DNA of 64,000 nucleotides. Origin: Arthrobacter sp. MA-N2. Its GTDB lineage: Bacteria > Actinomycetota > Actinomycetes > Actinomycetales > Micrococcaceae. The stretch spans positions 435,707 to 499,706 of the forward strand of contig NZ_KI912155.1 in the NCBI RefSeq assembly GCF_000517125.1. Direction: 5' to 3'. This document shows, in pieces, positions 34,694-43,591 of this stretch (positions are counted from its first letter, which is position 1; each line of letters begins with the position of its first letter). Both the position numbers and the translations under genes were made by a program. The notes under the pieces were generated by a model. The model made no database searches. It saw nothing but the letters and a program-made list of their open reading frames with translations, and was not told the origin of the DNA.

Positions 34694-35674
34694 ATGAAAG
34701 CAACCGCCGCACCATTGGATGCGACCTTGACGGTTGACGCTTCCCGCCGCGCGGCCGGCCGTACCACGATCGGTGCGCGCGGCAGGAAGCCGCTGACCTG
34801 GAAAAAGCGTTCGACCCCGTGGGTGTACATGGCCCCGGCCATGGTTGTCCTGCTGCTGATGACGGTGGCACCCGCCATGTTTATCTTCTACTCAGCCTTC
34901 CGCAACGACAAGATCCTCGGGGGTGTGGGCAAATTCGTTGGACTGGATAACTTCATCGAGGCGGTCACCAACGCCTCGGTCCAGCACGCATTCCTGATCA
35001 CGTTCGGCTTCGTCGCGGTCGCGGTGATTCTGGAGATGATCCTGGGCTTCGCCCTGGCACTCCCGCTGGCCGCCCAGACCCGCGCCAATAAAGTCGGGGC
35101 CGCCCTCATGCTGCTTCCGTTCGCCGTCACCCCGGCGGTCGCGGCAATGGTCTTCAAGCAGCTGCTGAACCCAAACTACGGTTGGGTAGGCTACTACCTC
35201 GGCGTCTTCGGATTCCCCAAAGGCATCGACCTGCTCGGTGATCCGACATCAGCATGGATCGTCCTGGTCATTCTCGACATGTGGCAATGGACCCCGTTCA
35301 TCGCCCTGATCCTGATGGCCGGCCTTCAGTCCCTGCCGGGCGAGCCCCGGGAAGCAGCCATGGTAGACGGAGCGACCCCATGGCAGATGTTCCGGCACAT
35401 CACCTTTCCGGCCATGGTGCCGTTCATCGCGATCGCAGCCGTACTGCGGACCATCCAGGCCTTCAAAACCTTCGATTCGTTCAAGATCCTTACCGGCGGC
35501 GGTCCCGGTGAGTCCACCGAAATCATCAACCTCGGCATATTCCGCGTCGGCCTTCAAAGCTTCAACGTCGGTCTCGCCTGCGCCCTGGGCGTGGTCTTCC
35601 TGATCATCCTCTCGCTCCTTATCCCCTTCATGCTGCGCATCATCGGTCGCCGAGCAGACCCTGAGGAAATGTAA
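34694..35674 (+). CDS. Sugar ABC transporter permease (MalF-like)
   Basis: A 326-residue inner membrane permease with about six TM segments after a basic N-terminal tail (KPLTWKKRSTPWVYMAPAM). The EAA loop is visible as EPREAAMVDGATPWQMFRHITFP. It overlaps the next permease gene by one base (TAATG). No ATPase gene lies in this operon, so like many actinobacterial sugar importers it probably relies on a shared MsiK-type ATPase encoded elsewhere. Confidence 0.9.
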   Translation: MKATAAPLDATLTVDASRRAAGRTTIGARGRKPLTWKKRSTPWVYMAPAMVVLLLMTVAPAMFIFYSAFRNDKILGGVGKFVGLDNFIEAVTNASVQHAFLITFGFVAVAVILEMILGFALALPLAAQTRANKVGAALMLLPFAVTPAVAAMVFKQLLNPNYGWVGYYLGVFGFPKGIDLLGDPTSAWIVLVILDMWQWTPFIALILMAGLQSLPGEPREAAMVDGATPWQMFRHITFPAMVPFIAIAAVLRTIQAFKTFDSFKILTGGGPGESTEIINLGIFRVGLQSFNVGLACALGVVFLIILSLLIPFMLRIIGRRADPEEM

Positions 35675-36534
35675 TGACAACGACATCATCAACCAGCCGC
35701 GGCGGTGCCGTGGCACGCGTCATCATCGGACGTACCTTCCTATGGGCATGGCTCCTGATCGGCCTCGTGCCGCTGCTGTTCATGCTCATCACCTCCATCA
35801 AGCCGGCCGGGATCGCCAACCAAATCCCCCCGGCCTGGATCTTCCAGCCCACCCTGGACAACTACGCCTCCGTGCTGTCAGCCGGCGGCGGGAAATCCGA
35901 AAGCTTCGGTCAGCTGCTCACCAACAGTGCGATCGTCAGTCTCGGCGCCACCGCCCTGGCCATCCTCGTGGGGGTCCCTGCCGCCTACGCCCTGACCATG
36001 AGGGATTTCCGGGCCCGCAAGGGACTCTCATCCTGGATCCTGTCGACCTACATGTTCCCTCCCATCGTCGCCGTCATCCCTATCTTTGTCTTCGCCGGCA
36101 AGCTCGGGCTCATGGACACCTATCCGGCCCTGATAATCCCGTACGCTGCCTTCAACCTGCCCATCGTGGTCTGGATCCTGCGCAGCTCGATCCTGCAGTT
36201 GCCCTACGAGATCCAGGAAGCAGCCATGGTTGACGGGGCCTCGACCTGGGAGGTCCTCCGCCGGATCATCTGGCCCCTGCTCGTGCCCTCCGTCGCCACG
36301 GCTGCCGTACTGACCATCGTCCTGTCCTGGAACGAATTCCTGTTCGCGCTGTCTCTGACCCGCAGCGGAGCCAAGACTGCTCCAGTGGGTCTGCAGCAGT
36401 TCACCGGCATGTACGGCACGGACTGGGGCAACATCACCGCCGCCGCGACCCTGATCGTCGCGCCCATCCTGGTGCTCATGGTCGTGTTGCGCCGCCAGAT
36501 GGTCGCAGGCCTGACCTTCGGTGCGGTCAAGTAA
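35674..36534 (+). CDS. Sugar ABC transporter permease (MalG-like)
   Basis: A 286-residue permease with six TM segments and the EAA loop EIQEAAMVDGASTWEVLRRI, plus the C-terminal FTGMYGTDWGNITAAATL typical of MalG-type subunits. TAATG coupling to the upstream permease indicates co-translation. Partner of the MalF-like subunit. Confidence 0.9.
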   Translation: MTTTSSTSRGGAVARVIIGRTFLWAWLLIGLVPLLFMLITSIKPAGIANQIPPAWIFQPTLDNYASVLSAGGGKSESFGQLLTNSAIVSLGATALAILVGVPAAYALTMRDFRARKGLSSWILSTYMFPPIVAVIPIFVFAGKLGLMDTYPALIIPYAAFNLPIVVWILRSSILQLPYEIQEAAMVDGASTWEVLRRIIWPLLVPSVATAAVLTIVLSWNEFLFALSLTRSGAKTAPVGLQQFTGMYGTDWGNITAAATLIVAPILVLMVVLRRQMVAGLTFGAVK

Positions 36535-36555
36535 ATGAGTATTGGAGAAGAAAAA

Positions 36556-37584
36556 ATGAAAGCAGTCATTCTCCCCGGTGACAAAAGAGTCACCGTCGTG
36601 GAACGCGAGCTCCCGAAGCCGGGACCGCATGAGGTGCTGGTGCGGACCCGTGCCTCCGCGATTTGCCGCAGCGACATGAGCATCTACTACGGCACCCCGA
36701 TTGTCGGCGGCGAAGGCGCAGGCCAGGGTTCGGTGATCCCCGGGCACGAGGCAGCAGGCGAAGTCGTCAAGGTCGGAAACGCCGTGACCCATGTCAAGGA
36801 AGGCGACCGCGTTGCCGGCTACCTCGCTCTGGGTTGCGGATTCTGCGAGTACTGCCTCAGCGGTTACATGATGCTGTGCAACCAGTGGAAATGCTTTGGT
36901 TTCGACGTCCACGGCGGTGACGCCGACTACTTCGTCCTTCCCGAACGCAACTGTCTCCAGCTCCCCGACGAACTCAGCTTCCGCGCCGGGGCGGTGATGA
37001 CCGACATGGTCGGCAGCCAGTACCACGTGCAGAAGCAGCTCGGCGTGGCCGGCGGTAAAACCGTAGCTGTCTTCGGCATGGGACCGATGGGATCCGCCGC
37101 GGTACTCATCGGCAAGGCCCTTGGCGCCCGTGTCATCGCCGTCGACGTCATCGACCACCGTCTCGAACAGGCCAGCTCCCTTGGCGCGGACGCCGTCATC
37201 AACAGCACGACAGCCGACGCCGTCCGGCAGATCCGGGACCTAACCCAGGGCCGCGGAGCCGACGTCTGCATCGATTGTTCCGGCAACCCCGCCGGGCAGA
37301 ACTCGGCCCTTGACGCCGCCGCCAAGCTCGGCGCCGTCGCTTTCGTCGGTGAGTCGCGCGCCACGCAGATCAACCCCAGCGACCAGATGCTCAGAAAGCT
37401 GCTCACCGTCGTCGGTGGCTGGTACTTCCCCATCAGCGAATGGGAAGAAATCGTCCGCCTGGTCATCGACCAGAAAATCCCGGTCGAAAAACTCATCAGC
37501 CACGACTTTTCCATCGACCAGGCCGAGGAAGCCTTCCGCGCCTTCGATCAACGCGAAACCGAAAAAGCCGTCTTCGTCTGGTAA
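36556..37584 (+). CDS. Zinc-dependent alcohol/polyol dehydrogenase (MDR family)
   Basis: A 342-residue medium-chain dehydrogenase of the threonine/sorbitol dehydrogenase type. Catalytic zinc ligand candidates are C37 in ASAICRSDM and the H in PGHEAAGEVV; structural zinc cysteines are in GCGFCEYCLSGYMMLC. The NAD site is VAVFGMGPMGSAAV. ATG 36556 is preferred over 36535 because a GGAG lies 9 bases before it. It is in the operon between the permeases and the TIM-barrel gene, presumably oxidising a sugar alcohol or later intermediate. Confidence 0.88.
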   Translation: MKAVILPGDKRVTVVERELPKPGPHEVLVRTRASAICRSDMSIYYGTPIVGGEGAGQGSVIPGHEAAGEVVKVGNAVTHVKEGDRVAGYLALGCGFCEYCLSGYMMLCNQWKCFGFDVHGGDADYFVLPERNCLQLPDELSFRAGAVMTDMVGSQYHVQKQLGVAGGKTVAVFGMGPMGSAAVLIGKALGARVIAVDVIDHRLEQASSLGADAVINSTTADAVRQIRDLTQGRGADVCIDCSGNPAGQNSALDAAAKLGAVAFVGESRATQINPSDQMLRKLLTVVGGWYFPISEWEEIVRLVIDQKIPVEKLISHDFSIDQAEEAFRAFDQRETEKAVFVW

Positions 37585-37613
37585 CCCCGGTCAGACCCCC
37601 AAGGAGAGAACCC

Positions 37614-38474
37614 ATGTTCAGATATGCCGCCGAGCTCGTCCCCTACCACGACCACGGCTTCGAAGACTCGATCCGCGACCTTGCCGACATTGGCTTCAAG
37701 GAAGTCAACCTCTGGTCCTCCGCCGCTCCGTTGGCACACCACGTCAATCCGGGAGATGACCCCGGAAAAATCCTCGGAGTGCTGGACAAATACGGGGTCA
37801 AGCCCTGCGGCCTCACCGTGTATGGAAAGACCCAGGACGAGATCCTTGAACGCGTCGATTTCGCCGCGGACCTCGGAATCGACACCCTCGTCTTCGACTG
37901 CGAAGCCAACTACCCCGACTTCGTCTCCACCTTCCTGCCACCCATCGTCGAAGCGGGAGCGCGCCGCGGAGTCCGGATCGCGGTCGAAAACCATCTCACC
38001 GTCCCTTTCGCCGCCGACTTCGAATCCGGCGCCAACGAAGACCAGCGATGGGACGAAGGCGTTGACACGCTCGCGCAGATGAAACGGCTCATCCGAGACA
38101 TTGACGACCCCTACCTCGGCGTCTGCATCGCTCCCCCGCACCTGTGGGTGATGCAGGACACCATCAGCGAAGCGATCACGTTCCTCGCCGAACGCAAGAG
38201 GCTCTTCTACTACTACATCTGGGACATCGACCGCGCCTACCGCCACGGCACCGACGGGCTGAACTTCGGTCACGCCGACCAGCAACTTCCCCGCCCCGAC
38301 GGGACACTTGACCACTCCGTGATGCTGGGAACACTGCGCCGCGTCGGGTACGAAGGCGTGGCCAGCCTCAAATGCCACGGAACGCAGGGATGGAGCTTCG
38401 AAAAAATCGGTGAACACCTTCGCGCGTCCGACGCCTACGTCAGGGACTGCATGAAAAAATCCCAAGCCCTCTGA
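37614..38474 (+). CDS. Sugar phosphate isomerase/epimerase (TIM barrel)
   Basis: A 286-residue xylose isomerase-like protein beginning MFRYAAELVPYHDHGFEDSI, with VRIAVENHLTVPF and YLGVCIAPPHLWVMQ as candidate metal-ligand strands. AAGGAGAG lies before the ATG. Operon member; like the second TIM-barrel gene at 38674, likely isomerises or eliminates a 3-keto intermediate formed by the Gfo/Idh/MocA enzymes. Confidence 0.85.
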   Translation: MFRYAAELVPYHDHGFEDSIRDLADIGFKEVNLWSSAAPLAHHVNPGDDPGKILGVLDKYGVKPCGLTVYGKTQDEILERVDFAADLGIDTLVFDCEANYPDFVSTFLPPIVEAGARRGVRIAVENHLTVPFAADFESGANEDQRWDEGVDTLAQMKRLIRDIDDPYLGVCIAPPHLWVMQDTISEAITFLAERKRLFYYYIWDIDRAYRHGTDGLNFGHADQQLPRPDGTLDHSVMLGTLRRVGYEGVASLKCHGTQGWSFEKIGEHLRASDAYVRDCMKKSQAL

Positions 38475-38495
38475 CAATCCCGGACTCACCCCACG

Positions 38496-38556
38496 GTCCG
38501 GGGTCTGCAGCGGCGCCGGTATTTTCCTGGCCGTACCCGATCTGCAGTCCCCGGAC
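38496..38556. repeat. Long inverted repeat between the two TIM-barrel genes
   Basis: Arms 38496-38510 and 38542-38556 pair at 14 of 15 positions with a 31-base loop. Downstream (38576-38617) is a short frame MAANAATADETTF with no recognisable function, perhaps a gene remnant. The hairpin may reduce transcription of the last two genes of the operon. Confidence 0.5.
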
Positions 38557-38673
38557 ATCAAGAACGGAATTCGACATGGCAGCAAACGCTGCCACAGCCG
38601 ACGAGACAACCTTTTGATCCCGACGCGCCGACCCCCCGCAAGCCGGACAATCCAGTAGAGCCAAGGAGAACCA

Positions 38674-39669
38674 ATGTCCCGCCCGTATACCTTGTTCACC
38701 GGCCAGTGGGCCGATCTGCCCTTCGAGGAAGTCGCCCGCCTCGCCTCCGGATGGGGCTACGACGGCCTGGAAATCGCCGTCTCCGGAGACCACCTGGACG
38801 CCTGGCGCTGGGACGAACCCGGCTACGTCGAGAACAAACTCGCGGTGTTGGAGAAGTACAACCTCAAGGTCTGGGCCATCTCCAACCACCTCAAGGGCCA
38901 GGCCGTGTGCGATGACCCCATCGACTTCCGCCACGAGGCCATCGTCGGGGCGCGCGTGTGGGGTGATGGCGAACCCGAAGGCGTGCGGCAGCGCGCCGCC
39001 GAAGAAATGAAGCACACCGCCCGCCTCGCCCAAGCTCTCGGTGTGGATACCGTCGTCGGGTTCACCGGCTCCTCCATCTGGCAATACCTCGCCATGTTCC
39101 CGCCCGTCCCCGAGAAAGTCATCGACGCCGGCTACCAGGACTTCGCGGACCGCTGGAACCCCATCCTTGACGTCTTCGACGAATGCGGCGTCCGCTTCGC
39201 CCACGAAGTCCACCCCTCCGAGATCGCCTACGACTACTGGACCACCGTCCGCACCCTGGAAGCGATCGGGCACCGGGAAGCGTTCGGACTGAACTGGGAC
39301 CCCTCGCACTTCATGTGGCAAGGCATCGACCCCGTCTCCTTCATCTGGGACTTCAAGGACCGCATCTACCACGTGGACTGCAAGGACACCAAGCTCCGCC
39401 CCACCGGCCGCAACACGGTCCTGGGCTCCCACCTGCCCTGGGGCGACCCGCGCCGCGGCTGGGACTTCGTCTCAGCCGGACGCGGCGACGTGCCCTGGGA
39501 ATCGAGTTTCCGGGCCCTCACCGCGATCGGCTACACCGGCCCGATCTCCGTCGAATGGGAAGACGCCGGCATGGACCGCCTCCACGGCGCCCCCGAAGCC
39601 CTCGCCGCCCTCAAAAAATACGACTTCCCGCCCTCACAAACCTCCTTCGACGCCGCCTTCAGCCAGTAG
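38674..39669 (+). CDS. Sugar phosphate isomerase/epimerase (TIM barrel)
   Basis: A 331-residue TIM-barrel protein (YTLFTGQWADLPFEEVARLA start; GYDGLEIAVSGDHLD; FAHEVHPSEIAYDYWTT; GLNWDPSHFMWQGIDP; IYHVDCKDTKLRP) with candidate metal ligands E, D, H and E in the expected order. This larger subtype is common in actinobacterial glycoside and inositol-like catabolic clusters beside Gfo/Idh/MocA dehydrogenases. AAGGAGAA precedes the ATG. Substrate unknown. Confidence 0.87.
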   Translation: MSRPYTLFTGQWADLPFEEVARLASGWGYDGLEIAVSGDHLDAWRWDEPGYVENKLAVLEKYNLKVWAISNHLKGQAVCDDPIDFRHEAIVGARVWGDGEPEGVRQRAAEEMKHTARLAQALGVDTVVGFTGSSIWQYLAMFPPVPEKVIDAGYQDFADRWNPILDVFDECGVRFAHEVHPSEIAYDYWTTVRTLEAIGHREAFGLNWDPSHFMWQGIDPVSFIWDFKDRIYHVDCKDTKLRPTGRNTVLGSHLPWGDPRRGWDFVSAGRGDVPWESSFRALTAIGYTGPISVEWEDAGMDRLHGAPEALAALKKYDFPPSQTSFDAAFSQ

Positions 39670-39748
39670 CCAGCCGCGGGGCATGACGCGCTGTGACCAA
39701 TTCGGCGGGGGGCGAAGGCGACATCAGAAACCAGAAAGGACTCCACAA

Positions 39749-40765
39749 ATGGATCCAGAAGAAGCACCGCTGCGCATCGGCATCCTGGGAGCGTCCCGCG
39801 TCAGCCCGACATCCATCGTTGAACCTGCCGGGCTGACAGGTGCTCGGCTCGTGGCCGTCGCAGCCCGCGACCGGGACCGTGCAAAGGACTTTGCCGACCG
39901 GTACGGCGTGGAACGGGCACTCGGTTCCTACGAAGAGCTAGTCAATGATCCCGAGGTCGAAGCGGTCTACAACCCGCTCGCCAACTCGCTGCACGCACGA
40001 TGGAACCTGGAGGCCATCGCCGCGGGAAAGCACGTCCTGTCAGAGAAACCGTTCGCCGCAAACGCGGCAGAAGCCAGGGATGTGCGCGACGCAGGCAAAC
40101 GCGCGGGCGTCAAGGTCGTCGATGGCTTCCACTATCTCTACCACCCCGTCACGAAGAGACTCCACGAACTGGTCGCCTCCGGGGAACTCGGCGAGCTCCG
40201 GCGCGTGGAAACCATGGTTATGATTCCGCCCCCACCACCCGAAGACCCCCGGTGGTCGCTGCCCCTGGCGGGCGGAGCCCTCATGGACCTTGGCTGCTAC
40301 AGCCTCCATGCCATCCGGGCCATGGCCCATCTGGCAGGAGGGAATCCCACCCTCATCGATGCCCGGGGCGCCGAACGGCACGGATTGCCTGGGGTGGACG
40401 AATGGGTTGACGCTGACTTGGTCTATCCCTCCGGCGTTACCGCAACGGCCCGATGCAACATGAACGGGACCCGGGCTGAAATGACCTACCGCGCCATCGG
40501 AAGTAAAGGAGAAGCCACCGTGGCAAATTTCATCCTCCCTCATACCGATGACAGCCTCGAGGTGAAAACGAATGACGGCCGACGGATCGAGCGCACGGAC
40601 ACCAGATCCTCCTACACCTACCAGCTGGACGCTTTCACCGCCCTGATCCGGCACGGAATCCCCATGCCCACAGACAGCGGCGATGCCGTCCAAACCATGG
40701 AACTAATCGACCAATGCTACAAAGCCATCGGACTGGAACCCCGCGGAATGTCTCGCTTCGACTGA
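39749..40765 (+). CDS. Gfo/Idh/MocA family oxidoreductase
   Basis: A 338-residue dehydrogenase: IGILGASRVSPTSIVEPA, KHVLSEKPFAANAAEARDV, GFHYLYHPVTKRLHELV and GGALMDLGCYSLHAIRAMA. It belongs to the glucose-fructose-oxidoreductase / 1,5-anhydrofructose reductase-like subgroup. ATG 39749 has GAAAGGA upstream; an earlier in-frame start at 39683 lacks one. Last intact gene of the ROK-linked sugar block; only decayed genes follow. Confidence 0.87.
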   Translation: MDPEEAPLRIGILGASRVSPTSIVEPAGLTGARLVAVAARDRDRAKDFADRYGVERALGSYEELVNDPEVEAVYNPLANSLHARWNLEAIAAGKHVLSEKPFAANAAEARDVRDAGKRAGVKVVDGFHYLYHPVTKRLHELVASGELGELRRVETMVMIPPPPPEDPRWSLPLAGGALMDLGCYSLHAIRAMAHLAGGNPTLIDARGAERHGLPGVDEWVDADLVYPSGVTATARCNMNGTRAEMTYRAIGSKGEATVANFILPHTDDSLEVKTNDGRRIERTDTRSSYTYQLDAFTALIRHGIPMPTDSGDAVQTMELIDQCYKAIGLEPRGMSRFD

Positions 40766-40794
40766 GACTGTCTCGGAATGACCGAGACTAGCGT

Positions 40795-40853
40795 CCTCCT
40801 CGAGGTGAAAACAACTGACGGCCAGGCCGAGCATTCGGACACAAGATCCTCAA
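40795..40853 (+). repeat. Decayed partial copy of the preceding dehydrogenase gene
   Basis: About 57 bases starting CTCGAGGTGAAAAC match an internal part of the upstream gene (about 40553-40610) with roughly 80% identity and small deletions. It is a partial duplication or the remains of a second homologue. A small inverted repeat (GTCTCGG / CCGAGAC, 40772-40790) precedes it and may be the operon terminator. Confidence 0.5.
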
Positions 40854-40966
40854 CCCGCTGCAACAACTGACGGTATGCCTTGCCCTGCGTCGGGGAATCG
40901 ACCGCGACCGCCCAGCCGGGCTAAAGAAGGTCACAAAAACGTATGAAGGGTTGCACGAGGGTAAAG

Positions 40967-41626
40967 ATGAGAAGACGAATGCTTGGCCGTGCGGGCCTGT
41001 CGGCGTCATCAGTGGGCATCGACATTAGCACGATGGATGTGTGCACTAGCCAGCTTCTCGGGGGACGGCATTGTGCGCGCCGGGGAAGGGAGCCTTCAGC
41101 GCCTTGGCCTCGACCTTCCCGCTCGTCTTGCTGCGTAAACCCGAAGAGTTCAGCTTTGAATCAGCAACGGCGCGTAGCGGTCCTCTTGCAACGCTCGTTG
41201 GGTTGCGGGATCACGGCATGATCAATCATCTCGGCATTGCAAGCGGTCCGATAGATCTCCAACTGAAGTGCCTGCAAACTGATGCGTTCGACGCCCTGAT
41301 TAGCCACGTTCCGTATAACCTGCTGGATCGGGCGGCCGAGCCGCTGATCGAGAATGCCGTCTCCCGGGAGGTGGCATTCGTCAATGGCGCGCCATTCACC
41401 GGCAGATTACTTTTGGATAGGGAGGGAAGGTCTACCCAGGGCATGAACTGGGAGAGGGGTCCGGCACGTCTGGAACGCAGCGATAAGATGCGGTTGATCT
41501 GTGCGGCGTATGGCATCCCCCTAGCGGCAGCTGCCCTGCAGTTCTCGAAAGCTTGATCCACGAGTTGCCTCAACGATCGTTGGCGCCAGCACCTCGTCGA
41601 AAGCCGATTTTGTCACGGACCTTTGA
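40967..41626 (+). pseudogene. Aldo/keto reductase pseudogene
   Basis: The N-terminus MRRRMLGRAGLSASSVGI (frame from 40967) is typical for aldo/keto reductases of the L-fucose/aldose dehydrogenase type. The body continues in a second frame from about 41071 (GMINHLGIASGPIDLQLK, FDALISHVPYNLLDR, LICAAYGIPLAAAALQF) to a stop at 41554-41556, and the C-terminus resumes one frame over (RVASTIVGASTSSKADFVTDL) to 41626. At least two frameshifts and a deletion of the catalytic middle make it non-functional. Confidence 0.75.
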
Positions 41627-41629
41627 GAT

Positions 41630-41983
41630 GTGGGCAGTGTCGGGTGCGAGATGGACAACGTCGTGCCCGGCCTTGAATACGTCTGGTGCAGCTCATCGGG
41701 TTCGACGGCGAATCCGGGCGGGTGGCGTTCAGCGACGGCGTTATCGGCGTCTGAACCCCGGCCCGGTCACGAGACCCATCCCAGCCGATTCCGACACCGG
41801 ATCCACTGTGATCCGAACTGTTCCCTTGCGGTCCCGGACGAGGTCGGTGAATGCATGGTCGGTTTCGACGCCGCCCAATGTCCATGCATGGCGTAGGTCA
41901 AAGGACTTGTCGGCGGTCGGGTGCGGCACATTAGGGGGCGACCTATTCGACAACATCGCCTTTCCGGAAATCCATCCGATCAA
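41630..41983 (-). pseudogene. Aldose 1-epimerase C-terminal fragment
   Basis: On the minus strand, AWTLGGVETDHAFTDLVRD resembles the late region of galactose mutarotase-like proteins (LGGxxLDTAFTDLxRD), and in a second frame FAVEPDELHQTYSRPG resembles the following LAVEPMTCPPDA segment. The frames are broken and the N-terminal two thirds are absent. It abuts the aldo/keto reductase pseudogene tail to tail. The stretch 41984-42075 shows nothing recognisable. Confidence 0.45.
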
Positions 41984-42075
41984 CTCGCATTCTTCTACCG
42001 CGACAAGCTCGCAGTCACTGACTCTTTCGTGCCGTATCTGCAGCGGTGATCTCGGCTCGATTCATGATCCATATA

Positions 42076-42105
42076 GATAGGTGCAATGACAAGCATGTGT
42101 TGGAC
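42076..42105 (+). promoter_or_regulatory. Promoter/LysR-site copy 1, before the Dabb gene
   Basis: The 30-mer starting GATAGGTGCAATGACAAG is matched at 26 of about 29 positions by the reverse complement of 48225-48254, which lies immediately upstream of the LysR gene at 48273. Both copies are also followed by related Dabb coding sequence. This is probably the LysR-controlled promoter of the heterocycle degradation block. Confidence 0.55.
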
Positions 42106-42222
42106 TCATAGGTGAGTGAGAGCGGAATATGGCAGTACACCAAAAAGACCGCAAGTACAGGAGCGTTCAGCAATCTGAAAACTACGGTGCGGCGGTCTTT
42201 ACGTATCGACAGGAGCCCAGTT

Positions 42223-42522
42223 TTGATCAGGCATGTATTCATTTGGCAGGCAGCAGAAACGACTGACAAGTCGACCATCCTCGACCTTCTAACCCAGCTT
42301 TCGGACAAGTTGACGATGATCCGCAGCTGGGAATTGGGAAGCCACGTGGGAGAGCCCAACGAGAACGGCGACCCGTGGGATGGCGTCCTCATCACGGATT
42401 TCGACTCCTGGGCCGACCTTGAAGCATATTCGTCGGACCCGTTCCACGAAGAGATCGTGCAGCAATTGCTTCCCATAGTCCGCAGTCGCGCGGTTGTCGA
42501 CTTCGTTCGAGAGGCTGAGTAA
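42223..42522 (+). CDS. Dabb (stress-responsive A/B barrel) domain protein
   Basis: The 99-residue protein is a small Dabb-fold protein: IRHVFIWQ at the start and SHVGEPNENGDPWDGVLITDF plus SDPFHEEIV near the end. I chose TTG 42223 because AGGAG lies exactly 7 bases upstream and it gives the normal ~97-100 residue length; the frame remains open upstream to 42112. Dabb dimers bind or cyclise small organic molecules and are frequent accessory genes in monooxygenase clusters. It heads the operon; the cyclase-family gene starts 2 bp after its stop. A truncated inverted copy lies at 48030-48120. Confidence 0.78.
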   Translation: MIRHVFIWQAAETTDKSTILDLLTQLSDKLTMIRSWELGSHVGEPNENGDPWDGVLITDFDSWADLEAYSSDPFHEEIVQQLLPIVRSRAVVDFVREAE

Positions 42523-42524
42523 CT

Positions 42525-43463
42525 GTGACGACCAACATCGCAGGCGTGAAGTCCGCCATCAAGGTCGCGACGAGCCCTTACGGTGCGGACGACGAGCTTG
42601 GAGCCCTGAACGCTCTTGCGCTCACTGCACAGGCAAAGGCCCTCGGCCGAGTGGATACGTCGAAGGTCTATGACCTCAGCGTTGACTACTTCGTCGGTAT
42701 GCCCAGCTTCCAGGCGGCCGGAGACCCCTCATATCAGATTTTCATGAGCCACACGCCTGAAGGCACTATTGTGGACAATCTGAACGGCGCCGGCGACCAA
42801 ATTAACCGCCACGTATGTTACTCGGGTGACGTGGTTTTCCTCTACACCCACACGGGCACGCATATCGATGCTCTGAACCATTTCGGTGTCGACGGCGCCA
42901 TCTACAACGGCTTCACCGCGAAGGAACACTTGGGAAGTCGCAACTGGACCAAGGGTGGCGCGGACACCATCCCTCCGATCATTGCCCGAACAGTGCTGCT
43001 GGACATCGCCAAGTTAAAGGGCGTGCAATGCCTCGACGACTCCTACGCCATCACGGTCGCGGATGTTGAAGAGGAGCTTGAGCGAACGGGCCTCACCATT
43101 GCAGAGGGCGACGTTGTCTTCGTCCGAACGGGGCGGATGGCCTACTGGCCCGACGGTAGCAAGGCCCTCGGGAACCCTCCCGGCCTCAGCTTGGATGCTG
43201 CTCGCTGGCTGACCGCTCAAGGAATCAGTGTTATTGGCGCCGATCAGGAGTGCGTGGAAGTTGGCCCCAGCCAGCACATTGACAACTGGCTTCCAGGGCA
43301 TTGCCACTTCCTCGCAGAGGCGGGTGTACCCATGATCGAGCTCTTGAACCTTGAAGAGCTTTCAGCTGACGACGTCAACGAGTTCTGCGTGATCGCAGCA
43401 CCGATTCGACTCAAAGGCGCGACGGGCGCCCCCATTCGCCCGGTGGCTCTGAAACTCAACTGA
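42525..43463 (+). CDS. Cyclase-family hydrolase (kynurenine formamidase-like)
   Basis: The 312-residue metal-dependent hydrolase contains the PF04199 signature HTGTHIDALNHF at residues 109-120 (HxGTHxDxxxH) and DVVFVRTGR, VIGADQECVEVGP later. Family members open cyclic imides/amides or cleave N-formyl groups. GTG start 2 bp after the Dabb stop indicates coupling. In a RutA-like pathway it may hydrolyse a ring-opened or cyclic amide intermediate. Confidence 0.85.
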   Translation: MTTNIAGVKSAIKVATSPYGADDELGALNALALTAQAKALGRVDTSKVYDLSVDYFVGMPSFQAAGDPSYQIFMSHTPEGTIVDNLNGAGDQINRHVCYSGDVVFLYTHTGTHIDALNHFGVDGAIYNGFTAKEHLGSRNWTKGGADTIPPIIARTVLLDIAKLKGVQCLDDSYAITVADVEEELERTGLTIAEGDVVFVRTGRMAYWPDGSKALGNPPGLSLDAARWLTAQGISVIGADQECVEVGPSQHIDNWLPGHCHFLAEAGVPMIELLNLEELSADDVNEFCVIAAPIRLKGATGAPIRPVALKLN

Positions 43464-43591
43464 TTCTGTCCAAGCTGGAAGAAGTTCACTCGTCCGGGTC
43501 CCTGATGACCTGAACGACAATCCAAATAACCACGGGAGAGTCCACGGGCGAGAGCCTCGGGCTATTGTTCCAAGTTTCAAAGGAGGAACTG

